Positions 1 through 7,768 of a stretch of 17,547 bases of DNA are shown piece by piece; the stretch's first letter is position 1; every line of letters begins with the position of its first letter. Where the stretch lies: positions 1 to 17,547 of the forward strand of contig JBAXPV010000054.1 in the NCBI GenBank assembly GCA_037132075.1, given 5' to 3'. The notes under the pieces are model-generated. The model was not told the origin of the DNA. It saw nothing but the letters and a program-made list of their open reading frames with translations, and did not search any database. The DNA is from JBAXPV01 sp037132075 (GTDB lineage: Bacteria > Bacteroidota > Bacteroidia > Bacteroidales > CAIXZF01). Made by a program: the position numbers and the translations under genes.

Positions 1-38
1 GGAAAATCGTTTTACTGGGAGGGTTCAATTATTAAGTA

Positions 39-446
39 TTAGTGGTAATGAAAATGAATTGTTTGTTTAAGATCAGCATGAAGGCTCTTTGCAACAGGAC
101 AAGTCTTTGCAGCTGTTTCAATATATTTTTTTTCTTTGTCGGAGTAATTATTTGCCGGGAAATCCAATTCAATGAGGACTTCGGCAATCCTGCGTGGGTC
201 ATTACCCATGATTTTGGTGACTCTCGCAGTGGTTCCGTCAATACTGAAACCTTCGCGCCTACCCAAAATCCCCATGATGGTGAGCATACATGAGGCCAGG
301 GCTGCGGCTAAAAGGTCAGTGGGAGAGAAAAACTCCGCTTTACCGTTGTTATCAAGCGGTGCATCCGTTGTGATTTCCGAACCTGAATACAGATGTGTAG
401 CCTGGGTGCGAAGATCTGTCGTATATTTTGTAATAATAGTTTCCAT
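39..446 (-). CDS. OsmC/Ohr family (YhfA-like) peroxiredoxin-like protein
   Basis: A 135-residue protein of the OsmC/Ohr fold, whose members reduce organic or fatty-acid hydroperoxides with a pair of reactive cysteines. Both cysteines are visible: C53 in the segment ASCMLTIMG, after the typical SPTDLLAAALA stretch, and C116 in KTCPVAKSL. The layout matches the general OsmC group rather than true Ohr, so the substrate is open. I start it at the ATG at 446 (METIITKY). A longer frame reaches 500, but a good Bacteroidetes -7 box (TATATTTG on the minus strand, 467-474) lies inside that extension, so transcription should begin near 460, and the extra residues do not resemble the family. It is divergent from rsfS. 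Confidence 0.88.
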   Translation of the reverse strand: METIITKYTTDLRTQATHLYSGSEITTDAPLDNNGKAEFFSPTDLLAAALASCMLTIMGILGRREGFSIDGTTARVTKIMGNDPRRIAEVLIELDFPANNYSDKEKKYIETAAKTCPVAKSLHADLKQTIHFHYH

Positions 447-466
447 AAAACTGAATTGATCTACTG

Positions 467-474
467 CAAATATA
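467..474 (-). promoter_or_regulatory. Bacteroidetes -7 promoter box for the OsmC gene
   Basis: The minus strand reads TATATTTG, an exact TAnnTTTG match. A TTC triplet lies about 19 bases upstream, where the -33 element (TTTG/TTG) is expected. The predicted start of transcription is near 460, giving a leader of about 14 bases. Confidence 0.5.
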
Positions 475-561
475 ATCATGACCACCCATACTTGAACCAT
501 GTTGCGAAAATCTTGTTAATAGTTGGGGAAAACTTCAAGGCTTAACCGCAGAAATTTTGTC

Positions 562-569
562 TATTTTTG
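562..569 (+). promoter_or_regulatory. Possible -7 promoter box for the rsfS-ftsH-psd cluster
   Basis: TATTTTTG matches TAnnTTTG and lies 27 bases before the rsfS start codon. I see no convincing -33 TTTG at the expected distance, so the call rests on the -7 box and its position only. Confidence 0.4.
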
Positions 570-596
570 TTTAACTAAAAGGAAAAATCCGCATCT

Positions 597-980
597 ATGG
601 CGAAAAAACAAATTCAGGCTGCTTCAGGCCTGTTGGCAGACATTATTATTCACGGCATTCAGGAGAAAAAAGGAATGGATATCGTTGTGATGGATCTCAG
701 AAAAATCCACAATGCCATGAGTGATTACTTTATCATCTGCCATGGCAGCTCGAAGACTCAAGTCGATGCGATTGCGGATTCCGTGGCTATGGAGGTAAAA
801 AAAGCCATTGGAGAAAACCCTTTTCATAAAGAGGGTGTTGAAAATGCGGAATGGATTTTGATGGACTACTTCGATGTTGTCGTTCACATCTTCGAGGAAA
901 GCCGTCGACACTTCTATAACCTTGAAGGACTGTGGGCTGACGCAGAGATCACTAAAATTAAAGGGGAAGATCGCCCATAG
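597..980 (+). CDS. rsfS: Ribosome silencing factor RsfS (YbeB/Iojap family)
   Basis: A 127-residue protein of the RsfS/YbeB/Iojap family. Family members bind ribosomal protein uL14 on the 50S subunit and block joining with 30S, lowering translation when nutrients are short. Family hallmarks visible are the motif MSDYFIICHGSSKTQVDAIAD near residues 41-61 and, near the C-terminus, AEWILMDYFDVVVHIF followed by R-x-x-Y-x-L-E-x-L-W. Length is normal for the family. The ATG at 597 is the natural start. It is the first gene of the + strand cluster and is followed 23 bases later by ftsH, an adjacency familiar in Bacteroidetes. Confidence 0.95.
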   Translation: MAKKQIQAASGLLADIIIHGIQEKKGMDIVVMDLRKIHNAMSDYFIICHGSSKTQVDAIADSVAMEVKKAIGENPFHKEGVENAEWILMDYFDVVVHIFEESRRHFYNLEGLWADAEITKIKGEDRP

Positions 981-1003
981 TATTGATATTTATTTCGGAC
1001 ATA

Positions 1004-3154
1004 ATGACAGAACAACCAAAATATGACTTTCAGGACAAAGAACAAGGTAACCCTGAACAAAATTCTCCAGAACAAGGAGAAAACAAAGTGGGCGGAAAGA
1101 AATCAGGTTTCCCTAAATTCAACTTTTACTGGATCTATGCGATTCTTGCCGTAGTTTTTATTGGCCTTCAGTATTATAACTTCAAAGGTGAAATAAAAGA
1201 AATTGACTGGAATGCTTTTCAGCCCATGCTTGAAAGGCATGACGTTGAAAAAATCGTTGTAATTAATAAGCAGAACGCAGAAATCTATATCAAAAAAGAC
1301 AAGCTGGCTTCGGTTAATGACAGCTTATATAAAGCATTAAAAGGCAATGCCTCTGCAAAGTCAGGCCCTCATTTTACCATGAAACTCCTCAGCGTAGAAG
1401 CTTTTCGTGATGACCTGAAAGATGCCCAGGATCGGATCTATGCTCAGGACACTGTAGGAAAAACAACGGAACAAAAACAACAACTACGTGAAGCAGACCG
1501 CATCATCATCACCTCTGATGAACGCCGAAACTGGGGTGGTGAATTGATCGGCTATATTCTGCCTATCCTGATCCTGGTCGGAATCTGGTTCTTTATCATG
1601 CGGATGATGAGCAAAAACAGCGGTGGTGCAGGCCAGGTATTTAACTTCGGCAAATCAAAAGCCCAACTTTTTGATAAAAACACCAGCGTCACGATCACGT
1701 TTAAAGATGTAGCCGGGCTTGAAGAAGCCAAAGTCGAAGTGATGGAGATCGTGGATTTCCTTAAAACACCTAAGAAATACACCCAATTGGGAGGCAAGAT
1801 CCCAAAGGGAGCTTTATTGGTTGGCCCTCCTGGTACCGGAAAGACCTTACTCGCCAAAGCCGTTGCAGGTGAAGCCAAAGTCCCTTTCTTCTCGATTTCA
1901 GGATCTGATTTCGTCGAAATGTTCGTCGGTGTCGGAGCTTCAAGGGTAAGAGACCTTTTCAAACAAGCGAAAGAAAAAGCACCTTGTATCATTTTCATCG
2001 ATGAAATCGATGCCATTGGGCGTGCCCGTGGAAAAAATGCCATCACAGGCTCAAATGATGAACGTGAAAACACGCTGAACCAGCTCCTCACCGAGATGGA
2101 TGGCTTTGCAAGCAATACCGGGGTTATCATCATTGCAGCAACCAACAGGGCTGATATCTTAGACAGGGCATTATTACGGGCAGGACGTTTTGACCGGACT
2201 ATCAATGTTGAACTACCAGACCTGGAAGAACGCAAAGCTATCTTCAGAGTTCATATGGGTCCGCTCACCATGGATGAGACCGTTGACGGAGATTTCCTCG
2301 CCAAACAAACGCCTGGTTTCTCTGGAGCTGACATTGCCAATGTATGTAATGAATCTGCATTGATTGCCGCAAGAAACGGAAAAACTGCCATCCAGAAACA
2401 GGATTTCCTGGATGCTATTGACCGTATTGTTGGGGGCCTGGAAAAACGGAATAAGATCATCTCCCCGGAAGAAAAGAAAGTGATCGCCTACCATGAAGCA
2501 GGGCATGCCTCTGTAAGCTGGCTGGTCGAATTTGCACATCCCCTTGTTAAAGTCACAATAGTACCCCGCGGAAAAGCATTGGGTGCAGCATGGTACCTGC
2601 CTGAAGAAAGACAGATAACCACCTTTGAACAGATGTTTGATGAAATGACAATGGCATTAGGCGGAAGGGCTGCAGAAGAAATTGTCTTTGGCAAAGTATC
2701 AACCGGCGCATTAAATGACCTTGAGAAAGTGACAAAACAGGCATTTGCGATGGTCGCTTTCTTCGGCCTGAACGAAAAAATAGGCAATGTCAGCTTCTAT
2801 GATTCCAGCGGTCAATCTGAATTTACCTTTGGTAAACCTTATAGCGAAAAAACAGCTGAACTTATTGACTTTGAAGTACATGCGTTAATCGAAAAAGCCT
2901 ATCTCCGTGCAAAAGAGATTCTTCGTTCTAACAGTGAAAAACTTAAGTCTCTGGCAGAATATCTATTGAAAAAAGAAGTGATCTTCAAAGAAGACCTGGA
3001 ACATATCTTTGGGAAAAGGACTTTTGCGAAAGACATTGAAAATGAAGCATTGGAGACCTCACAGGCTGCAGCTTTGGCGGGAATCCCTCCTGCAATGGAG
3101 CCTTTACATGATATAAACATTTCGGAAGTTAAACCTGACAGCAATCCCTCATAG
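1004..3154 (+). CDS. ftsH: ATP-dependent zinc metalloprotease FtsH
   Basis: Membrane-anchored AAA+ protease that degrades misassembled membrane proteins and selected regulators; works as a hexamer. With the ATG at 1004 it has 716 residues. Visible parts: a hydrophilic Gln/Glu-rich N-terminus; TM1 near 41-59; a periplasmic domain; TM2 near 182-204; Walker A GPPGTGKT at 274-281; Walker B with D333/E334 (FIDEID); the second region of homology around RADILDRALLRAGRFDR; and the zinc site HEAGH, H497 and H501, with D572 in ALNDLEKVT as the likely third ligand. All catalytic residues are intact. A TTG 21 bases upstream is in frame, but the ATG gives the more usual start. The LUD gene follows after 6 bases. 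Confidence 0.97.
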   Translation: MTEQPKYDFQDKEQGNPEQNSPEQGENKVGGKKSGFPKFNFYWIYAILAVVFIGLQYYNFKGEIKEIDWNAFQPMLERHDVEKIVVINKQNAEIYIKKDKLASVNDSLYKALKGNASAKSGPHFTMKLLSVEAFRDDLKDAQDRIYAQDTVGKTTEQKQQLREADRIIITSDERRNWGGELIGYILPILILVGIWFFIMRMMSKNSGGAGQVFNFGKSKAQLFDKNTSVTITFKDVAGLEEAKVEVMEIVDFLKTPKKYTQLGGKIPKGALLVGPPGTGKTLLAKAVAGEAKVPFFSISGSDFVEMFVGVGASRVRDLFKQAKEKAPCIIFIDEIDAIGRARGKNAITGSNDERENTLNQLLTEMDGFASNTGVIIIAATNRADILDRALLRAGRFDRTINVELPDLEERKAIFRVHMGPLTMDETVDGDFLAKQTPGFSGADIANVCNESALIAARNGKTAIQKQDFLDAIDRIVGGLEKRNKIISPEEKKVIAYHEAGHASVSWLVEFAHPLVKVTIVPRGKALGAAWYLPEERQITTFEQMFDEMTMALGGRAAEEIVFGKVSTGALNDLEKVTKQAFAMVAFFGLNEKIGNVSFYDSSGQSEFTFGKPYSEKTAELIDFEVHALIEKAYLRAKEILRSNSEKLKSLAEYLLKKEVIFKEDLEHIFGKRTFAKDIENEALETSQAAALAGIPPAMEPLHDINISEVKPDSNPS

Positions 3155-3160
3155 ACCATT

Positions 3161-3805
3161 ATGGAAGAAAGCACCTCCAAGGAAAAGGTCCTTAAAAGCA
3201 TTCGTAATGCCCTGATCAATGTGGCTGAAAATCCCTTTCCACAGGTTGATTTTACAAAAGCAATCTTTAAGGAATTTGAAGATTCCCTGGACGTTAGCTT
3301 TGCTACCGAATTTACCAGAGTCGGAGGAAAGTTTGTTTATTGTGAGGATGAAGATGATTTCATCCAGAGCTACAGAATCCTAAGTGAACAGAGCGAATGG
3401 CCTCCAGCCTTTTGTCTCGACGACAGAGTCACCAAAATGCTGAAGCGGGGTCAGATCCCTTACTCTTCTACTGAAGATGACTTTTTAAAAATGAAAATCG
3501 GGATCACAGCATGTGAGAACCTGATCTCAAGACTTGGCAGTATCATGGTTTCTTCAAGACAGTCTTCGGGTCGAAGAATGAATGTTTTCCCGGAAATGCA
3601 TATTGTGGTTGCTTATACCTACCAATTAGTGCCTGACCTGAAAAATGCCTTTGCCAATCTCTCTAATAAATATGGGAAACGCTTACCATCCATGATTTCT
3701 ATCATCACAGGGCCTAGCCGGACTGCAGACATAGAAAAGACGCTGGTAATGGGTGCTCATGGTCCCCGTGAGCTATACCTCTTCCTGATAGACCAAACAG
3801 AATAA
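3161..3805 (+). CDS. LUD-domain (LutC/YkgG-like) protein
   Basis: A 214-residue protein of the LUD (LutC/YkgG) domain family. The C-terminal signature is clear: SIITGPSRTADIEKTLVMGAHGPRELYLFLID, with the central G-IT-ACENLISRLGSIMVSS strand pattern. In LutABC, LutC takes part in L-lactate oxidation with iron-sulfur partners, but no LutA or LutB homologue is in this window. The gene instead sits 6 bases after ftsH and 4 bases before a DUF2007 gene, in a phospholipid and membrane-quality cluster. Its cellular role here is therefore unknown and should not be copied from lactate use. No signal peptide or membrane segment is seen. Confidence 0.85.
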   Translation: MEESTSKEKVLKSIRNALINVAENPFPQVDFTKAIFKEFEDSLDVSFATEFTRVGGKFVYCEDEDDFIQSYRILSEQSEWPPAFCLDDRVTKMLKRGQIPYSSTEDDFLKMKIGITACENLISRLGSIMVSSRQSSGRRMNVFPEMHIVVAYTYQLVPDLKNAFANLSNKYGKRLPSMISIITGPSRTADIEKTLVMGAHGPRELYLFLIDQTE

Positions 3806-3809
3806 GCAC

Positions 3810-4016
3810 ATGAATAGCGACAACTGGACCAAAATCTTCAGCTATTCCTCAGAAGCCGAAGCTGAGCTGATGAAAGGATTGCTGTCAGAGAATGGAATTG
3901 ATGCCGTCACCATGAATAAAAAGGACTCTGCATATCTCTTTGGAGAAGTAGCGTTATATGTTCAGGCACAGGATGCACTCGTCGCCCTACAGTTGATCAA
4001 TTCTCAATCTGTATGA
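3810..4016 (+). CDS. Small DUF2007-type protein (putative signal-transducing protein)
   Basis: A 68-residue soluble protein of DUF2007 type. Features supporting this are the opening WTKIFSYSSEAEAELMKGLLSENGIDAVTMNKKDSAY, followed by a strand with FGEVALYVQAQDALVALQLI, resembling the small GlnB-like alpha/beta fold assigned to the family. Members are often named putative signal-transducing proteins, but no ligand or partner is established. It begins 4 bases after the LUD stop and its stop overlaps the cdsA start by 4 bases (ATGA), so it is very likely translationally coupled to phosphatidate cytidylyltransferase. Confidence 0.8.
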   Translation: MNSDNWTKIFSYSSEAEAELMKGLLSENGIDAVTMNKKDSAYLFGEVALYVQAQDALVALQLINSQSV

Positions 4017-4885
4017 ATAACTTACTGACCCGAACACTAAGCGGTGCCGTTTTCGTAGTCCTGGTTATCGGTTCTATACTCCTTGATCCCCTGGTTTTTG
4101 CCGGCCTTTTTTTCATGATTACAATCCTGGGTTTGTGGGAAATCTATGGGATCTTCCGACTGAAAGCCTTTAGCCCAAACCGCTGGATAGGTACAATTGT
4201 GGGCGGTTTATTGTATTTATCGATTTGCCTTATTCATCCGGCTTTAGGTAAATATTTCTTCGATCTCGATAGTTTCATGGGCGCCTTTGCCTACGTGGCG
4301 TATTTTGCGGCAATCGTTTTGTTCCTGATCCTGGTACTCTTTGTGCTAATGCTGGCTGAGATCTTCAGGAAGCAAGATCATCCTTTTGAGAATGTCGCCT
4401 TAACTTTCCTGGGGATCATTTATGTAGCACTACCGCTTGGGTTGCTGAATTCATTTTTTTATATTAATCCAACATCCATTGCCTCCCCTAATATTTTGCT
4501 GGGTGTTTTTCTTTTAATATGGGTGAATGACACTTTCGCTTACCTAAGCGGAATGAGCTTTGGAAAGCACCCTTTATATCCAAGACTTTCACCAAAAAAA
4601 ACATGGGAAGGAAGCATTGGGGGCGCAATTTTTGCGCTAATGACTGCCTTTTTGTTGAGTACGTTTTTCAAAACGCCAGGCACCTTAGTGTGGTTGATCG
4701 TTGGGATGGTATGTATTATATTCGGAACCTTGGGCGACCTGGCAGAATCAATGCTAAAACGAAGTTTTAATATAAAAGATTCAGGAAACATCATGCCCGG
4801 TCATGGAGGAATACTCGACAGGTTTGATGCGGTACTGATGGCAACACCCTTTGTCCTTCTAATTCTATTTATTACTTCCTTATGA
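4013..4885 (+). CDS. cdsA: Phosphatidate cytidylyltransferase CdsA
   Basis: Integral membrane enzyme that makes CDP-diacylglycerol from phosphatidic acid and CTP, the branch point for all bacterial phospholipids. At 290 residues it has normal length and about eight hydrophobic segments. The family signature is intact near the C-terminus: S-M-L-K-R-S-F-N-I-K-D-S-G-N, then PGHGGILDRFD, including the Lys, Asp and the HGG-x-x-DR-x-D residues needed for catalysis and metal binding. The start overlaps the DUF2007 stop and its own stop overlaps the psd start (ATGA at 4882-4885), so the CDP-DAG producer and a downstream phospholipid enzyme are translated together. Confidence 0.96.
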   Translation: MNNLLTRTLSGAVFVVLVIGSILLDPLVFAGLFFMITILGLWEIYGIFRLKAFSPNRWIGTIVGGLLYLSICLIHPALGKYFFDLDSFMGAFAYVAYFAAIVLFLILVLFVLMLAEIFRKQDHPFENVALTFLGIIYVALPLGLLNSFFYINPTSIASPNILLGVFLLIWVNDTFAYLSGMSFGKHPLYPRLSPKKTWEGSIGGAIFALMTAFLLSTFFKTPGTLVWLIVGMVCIIFGTLGDLAESMLKRSFNIKDSGNIMPGHGGILDRFDAVLMATPFVLLILFITSL

Positions 4886-5544
4886 AAATCCACAAAGAAG
4901 GTTACAACCTCATTCTATTTTTCTTCTTGTTCTTTGCAACAATTGTAACAATCATTTATTTATTTAGTCCGGACATTACGCCTATTGACTGGCTGATTTA
5001 TCTTGCCTGTCTTGGATTCTTCCTGTTTGTTGTTTCATTCTTCAGGATGCCTAAACGAGTTCTCACGCCACGGCCGGGTTCCATTGTTAGCCCTGCTGAT
5101 GGCAAGATCGTCGTTATTGAGAAAGTATTCGAGGAAAAATACTTTAAGGAAGACCGCATGCAGGTTTCTATTTTCATGTCTCCGTTCAATGTCCATGTAA
5201 ATTGGTTTCCAATCAATGCGAAGGTTGAATACTATGAATATCATCCAGGTAAATACCTTGTGGCCTGGCACCCAAAATCCTCAGATGCGAATGAAAGGAC
5301 AACGGTTGTTTTAACTAATGAAAAGAAACAGCGTATTTTAGTTCGTCAGATTGCTGGAGCAGTAGCACGTCGGATCCATTGTAATGCAAAGGAAGGACAG
5401 GAATTCAAACAAGGTCAGGAACTTGGATTTATCAGGTTTGGCTCACGAGTCGACTTGTTTCTACCCATTGATACGAAAATAACCGTCGACAAGAACCAGA
5501 TTGTCAAGGGTTTAGAGACTGTAATTGGGTATTTTCCTGAATAA
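4882..5544 (+). CDS. psd: Phosphatidylserine decarboxylase proenzyme, short form
   Basis: Pyruvoyl enzyme that converts phosphatidylserine to phosphatidylethanolamine at the membrane. It has 220 residues, the length of the short Psd-A class rather than the longer E. coli enzyme. Two hydrophobic segments near residues 9-29 and 32-53 anchor the N-terminus. The conserved core contains IVSPADGKI, then MQVSIFMSPFNVHVNW and a central ARRIHCNAKEGQEFKQGQELGFIRFGSRVDLFLP. Self-cleavage is expected between G187 and S188 in FGS, S188 becoming the pyruvoyl group of the small chain. A phosphatidylserine synthase gene, often next to psd, is not present downstream in this window. Confidence 0.95.
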   Translation: MKIHKEGYNLILFFFLFFATIVTIIYLFSPDITPIDWLIYLACLGFFLFVVSFFRMPKRVLTPRPGSIVSPADGKIVVIEKVFEEKYFKEDRMQVSIFMSPFNVHVNWFPINAKVEYYEYHPGKYLVAWHPKSSDANERTTVVLTNEKKQRILVRQIAGAVARRIHCNAKEGQEFKQGQELGFIRFGSRVDLFLPIDTKITVDKNQIVKGLETVIGYFPE

Positions 5545-5604
5545 TTTGCAACAATTAACTATACATTAACAAGGCCAATACAACAGTGTATGAATTAATT
5601 GCGT

Positions 5605-5612
5605 TATTTTTG
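5605..5612 (+). promoter_or_regulatory. -7 promoter box for the small secreted protein gene
   Basis: TATTTTTG fits TAnnTTTG and lies 30 bases before the ATG at 5643, in the 98-base gap after psd. No clear TTTG is found at the -33 position. It implies that the small gene can be transcribed separately from the lipid operon. Confidence 0.5.
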
Positions 5613-5642
5613 CATCACGAAACCTTAAACTAAAAAACATAT

Positions 5643-5951
5643 ATGAAAAAGTTCGCAATTGTTCTCTCACTGATTAGCTTCGTAGCTTTCATTGCATTTA
5701 GCACTGCAAATGCTCAGGAGCCACAGAAAACCAAAGAAGTAAAGACTGAGAAAGTTTCTACTACTGACAACACCGCAAAACCCGCTTGCAATCATGACGC
5801 AAAAGCAGCAGGATGCAACCATGACGCAAAAGCTGGTTGTTCAAAAACTTGCAGCGATAAAGAAAAAGCAAGTTGCAGCAAAGATGGCAAAGCAAAAGCA
5901 GGTTGTTGTTCAAAAGATGCTAAGAAAAGTGCTGAAGGCAATTTGAAATAA
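5643..5951 (+). CDS. Small secreted Cys/Lys-rich protein, unknown function
   Basis: A 102-residue protein that I do not recognise as a named family. Residues 1-24 form a clear signal peptide (KK, hydrophobic core, cleavage likely after ANA). The mature part is very rich in Lys and Ala and has seven cysteines set in short repeats: CNHDAKAAG, CNHDAKAG, CSKTCSDKE, CSKDGKAKAG, CCSKDAKK. Two CNHD units are encoded by a 20-base sequence repeated at 5787-5806 and 5814-5833 with one difference, so the region grew by tandem duplication. The Cys/His/Asp pattern suggests metal binding or disulfide cross-linking in the periplasm, but this is inference. It has its own promoter box and a terminator follows. 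Confidence 0.8.
   Translation: MKKFAIVLSLISFVAFIAFSTANAQEPQKTKEVKTEKVSTTDNTAKPACNHDAKAAGCNHDAKAGCSKTCSDKEKASCSKDGKAKAGCCSKDAKKSAEGNLK
5787..5833 (+). repeat. 27-base-period tandem repeat coding the CNHDAK units
   Basis: Two copies of a 20-base unit (5787-5806 and 5814-5833) differ only at one base, with a 7-base spacer. Each encodes CNHDAK. The period is a multiple of three, so copy-number change keeps the frame. Confidence 0.75.
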
Positions 5952-5974
5952 ATTTCAATCTCTTTCAAAAAAAA

Positions 5975-6002
5975 GGTGTCCCACTCGGGCACCTTTTTTT
6001 TT
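5975..6002. terminator. Bidirectional hairpin terminator between the Cys-rich gene and norD
   Basis: Stem GGTGTCCC (5975-5982) pairs with GGGCACC (5987-5993) with one bulged T and loop ACTC. A run of A precedes it (5967-5974) and a run of T follows (5994-6002), so it can act as an intrinsic terminator on both strands. It lies between convergent genes, just before the norD stop codon. Confidence 0.85.
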
Positions 6003-6004
6003 GC

Positions 6005-7768
6005 TCAAGATTGATGTTTTATCTTTTCATACAATTTCACCATTGACTGAAGGAGTTCTGAAGGCGTTGTTAAAATCTGATAGTGATTCTGCCCAAACAT
6101 CTGTGGCAAATAATATTTCGCTTGTGCTTCGATGGCCAATGCATAGGAATTAATCTTTCTCTCATACAATTCACGTAAAGCTTGTTTCACGTCATTTATT
6201 CCATACTTTCCTTCGTAACGGTCGTAATCGTTTGGTTTTCCATCTGAAATCAGAATCACCCATTTATTTTTAGTGCTGCGTTTGTCGAGCATAGCCCCTG
6301 AATGCCTCAGTGCAGCACCAATTCTCGTATACCCCTGAGGTTCAATCGTACCTATCCGATGTTTCGCTTTATCCCATCCTTCATCAAAATCCTTTAAGGT
6401 CACATACGATGAGTAATTCCTTGTCTTTGAATAAAAACAATTGATTGAGAAATCAATATTAAACTCATTCAAAATTTCCCCGAAAAGAAGTGACACTTGC
6501 TTCTCAACATCAATTACTCTGTTACCTGCCGCATAACCGTCGCTCGACAAGCTTACATCCAATAATAAAAGGACAGACAGATCCTTTTCTTTCTTACGGT
6601 TCGAGAGGTATATTAATTCCGAGGGCGTACGGTGTGAATGTACATCTACGACTAAATCCGTGATTGCATCAATATCAAACTCATCCCCCTGAGCCTGGCG
6701 TCTTTGCTGCTGGACTTTATTGTTAAGGTTCGTCAGCATTTTTCGCAAACCATTGAGTACAGTAGCATTTTTACTCAGGGTTTCTTTGTAGTAACTGTAA
6801 TTGGTCTTTAACTGGATAATCGGGTAAACTTTACAAAACTTCTCCTTGTAGATACGTTTTGTGTAGTCCCATTCGTCATAGAGAACATGATAGCCTTTTG
6901 AATCATATTCAGCACTCTCAGAGATGCTTGTATTTTCGACAAAATCAGCCTGGTAAACAGAATGGGCTACGTCATCAACTCTTACAGTAAATTTCATGTT
7001 TAGTTCATCCAGGGCTTCCTGGTGATCTTCCAGTTCATCATCACCATCAAAGTCGCGCCACCCTCCATTAAAATCATCAGCAGTGTCAACTTTTTCGAAA
7101 TTATGAGTCAGTATATAATCTTCCTGTTGTTTTTTATCTACTTCGATACTAACTATTTCTTCTGAGGCCTTCGTTTTAATAAGCGTTGTGGCATTCTTTT
7201 CAATAGCTTTTTTTATCCTGTCGGATACATTTTGCAATTTATTGCCTGTAAGTTCTGGCTCGTTTCTCATCCATTTCCCATATAGCCAAGAATAATCAGG
7301 CATACTTTTATCTTTTACGTTTGATTTCATTTTCGCCCTAAAAGACTCATGAAGTTCATTCGCTAGTGGAAATTCATCAAATAACAATTCTAAAACTCTC
7401 GGTGAACATTCCAAGGCTTTTTGTTGTGAGGATTCTAAGGAAGGGTCTGAGCCGCCGTTCCAATTAAGATTAAGTTTCCTTTGAACAGAAAGATACAAGA
7501 TCCTGAAAAAATAATATGAAAGGTTTTCTTCCTGTGAAGACAATTGAGAGAAAGAAGCCGGCAGAAAAAAATTATTGTTTTTGTATCCTCCTTCTCTTTC
7601 AGCAGGATAAATTTCAATTGCTGCACCAGTTATTGCCCTGGCGAGTATTGTCAACCTGGGCTTGAAATCTTCCAGAAGTATCCCATTGGCTTTAGAGTCA
7701 TTAGAGGAGGCTTTCCTGTTTTTAAGGAACCCGGCAACTTTACTGAATAGATATTCGTCAATAGCCAT
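6005..7768 (-). CDS. norD: Nitric oxide reductase activation protein NorD (VWA domain)
   Basis: A 587-residue soluble protein with a C-terminal von Willebrand A domain. The metal-ion-dependent adhesion motif D-V-S-L-S is at D404-S408, followed by the GYTRIGAALR threonine loop and ISDGKPND, the usual three-part MIDAS. The N-terminal ~370 residues are poorly conserved and contain an acidic stretch (near DFDGDDELEDHQEALDEL). NorD works with the AAA+ protein NorQ to mature NorCB, by analogy with CbbQ/CbbO where such pairs aid metal insertion or activation. It follows norQ with a one-base overlap (TAATG), so the two are coupled. It is the last gene of the nor cluster, against the bidirectional terminator. 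Confidence 0.9.
   Translation of the reverse strand: MAIDEYLFSKVAGFLKNRKASSNDSKANGILLEDFKPRLTILARAITGAAIEIYPAEREGGYKNNNFFLPASFSQLSSQEENLSYYFFRILYLSVQRKLNLNWNGGSDPSLESSQQKALECSPRVLELLFDEFPLANELHESFRAKMKSNVKDKSMPDYSWLYGKWMRNEPELTGNKLQNVSDRIKKAIEKNATTLIKTKASEEIVSIEVDKKQQEDYILTHNFEKVDTADDFNGGWRDFDGDDELEDHQEALDELNMKFTVRVDDVAHSVYQADFVENTSISESAEYDSKGYHVLYDEWDYTKRIYKEKFCKVYPIIQLKTNYSYYKETLSKNATVLNGLRKMLTNLNNKVQQQRRQAQGDEFDIDAITDLVVDVHSHRTPSELIYLSNRKKEKDLSVLLLLDVSLSSDGYAAGNRVIDVEKQVSLLFGEILNEFNIDFSINCFYSKTRNYSSYVTLKDFDEGWDKAKHRIGTIEPQGYTRIGAALRHSGAMLDKRSTKNKWVILISDGKPNDYDRYEGKYGINDVKQALRELYERKINSYALAIEAQAKYYLPQMFGQNHYQILTTPSELLQSMVKLYEKIKHQS

Noticed and set aside
447..500. Upstream extension of the OsmC gene to the ATG at 500
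   Set aside because: A -7 promoter box lies within it and the added residues do not fit the family, so the ATG at 446 is preferred.
983..1003. Upstream TTG start for ftsH
   Set aside because: The ATG at 1004 gives a normal N-terminus; the extra seven residues are not needed.
1552..2235. 227-codon open frame on the minus strand inside ftsH
   Set aside because: It is antisense to the conserved AAA domain of FtsH, has low-complexity composition and no recognisable motif. It is a shadow of the strong coding bias of ftsH.
5787..5833. CRISPR-like direct repeat
   Set aside because: Only two units with a 7-base spacer, in frame within a coding gene; this is a protein repeat.
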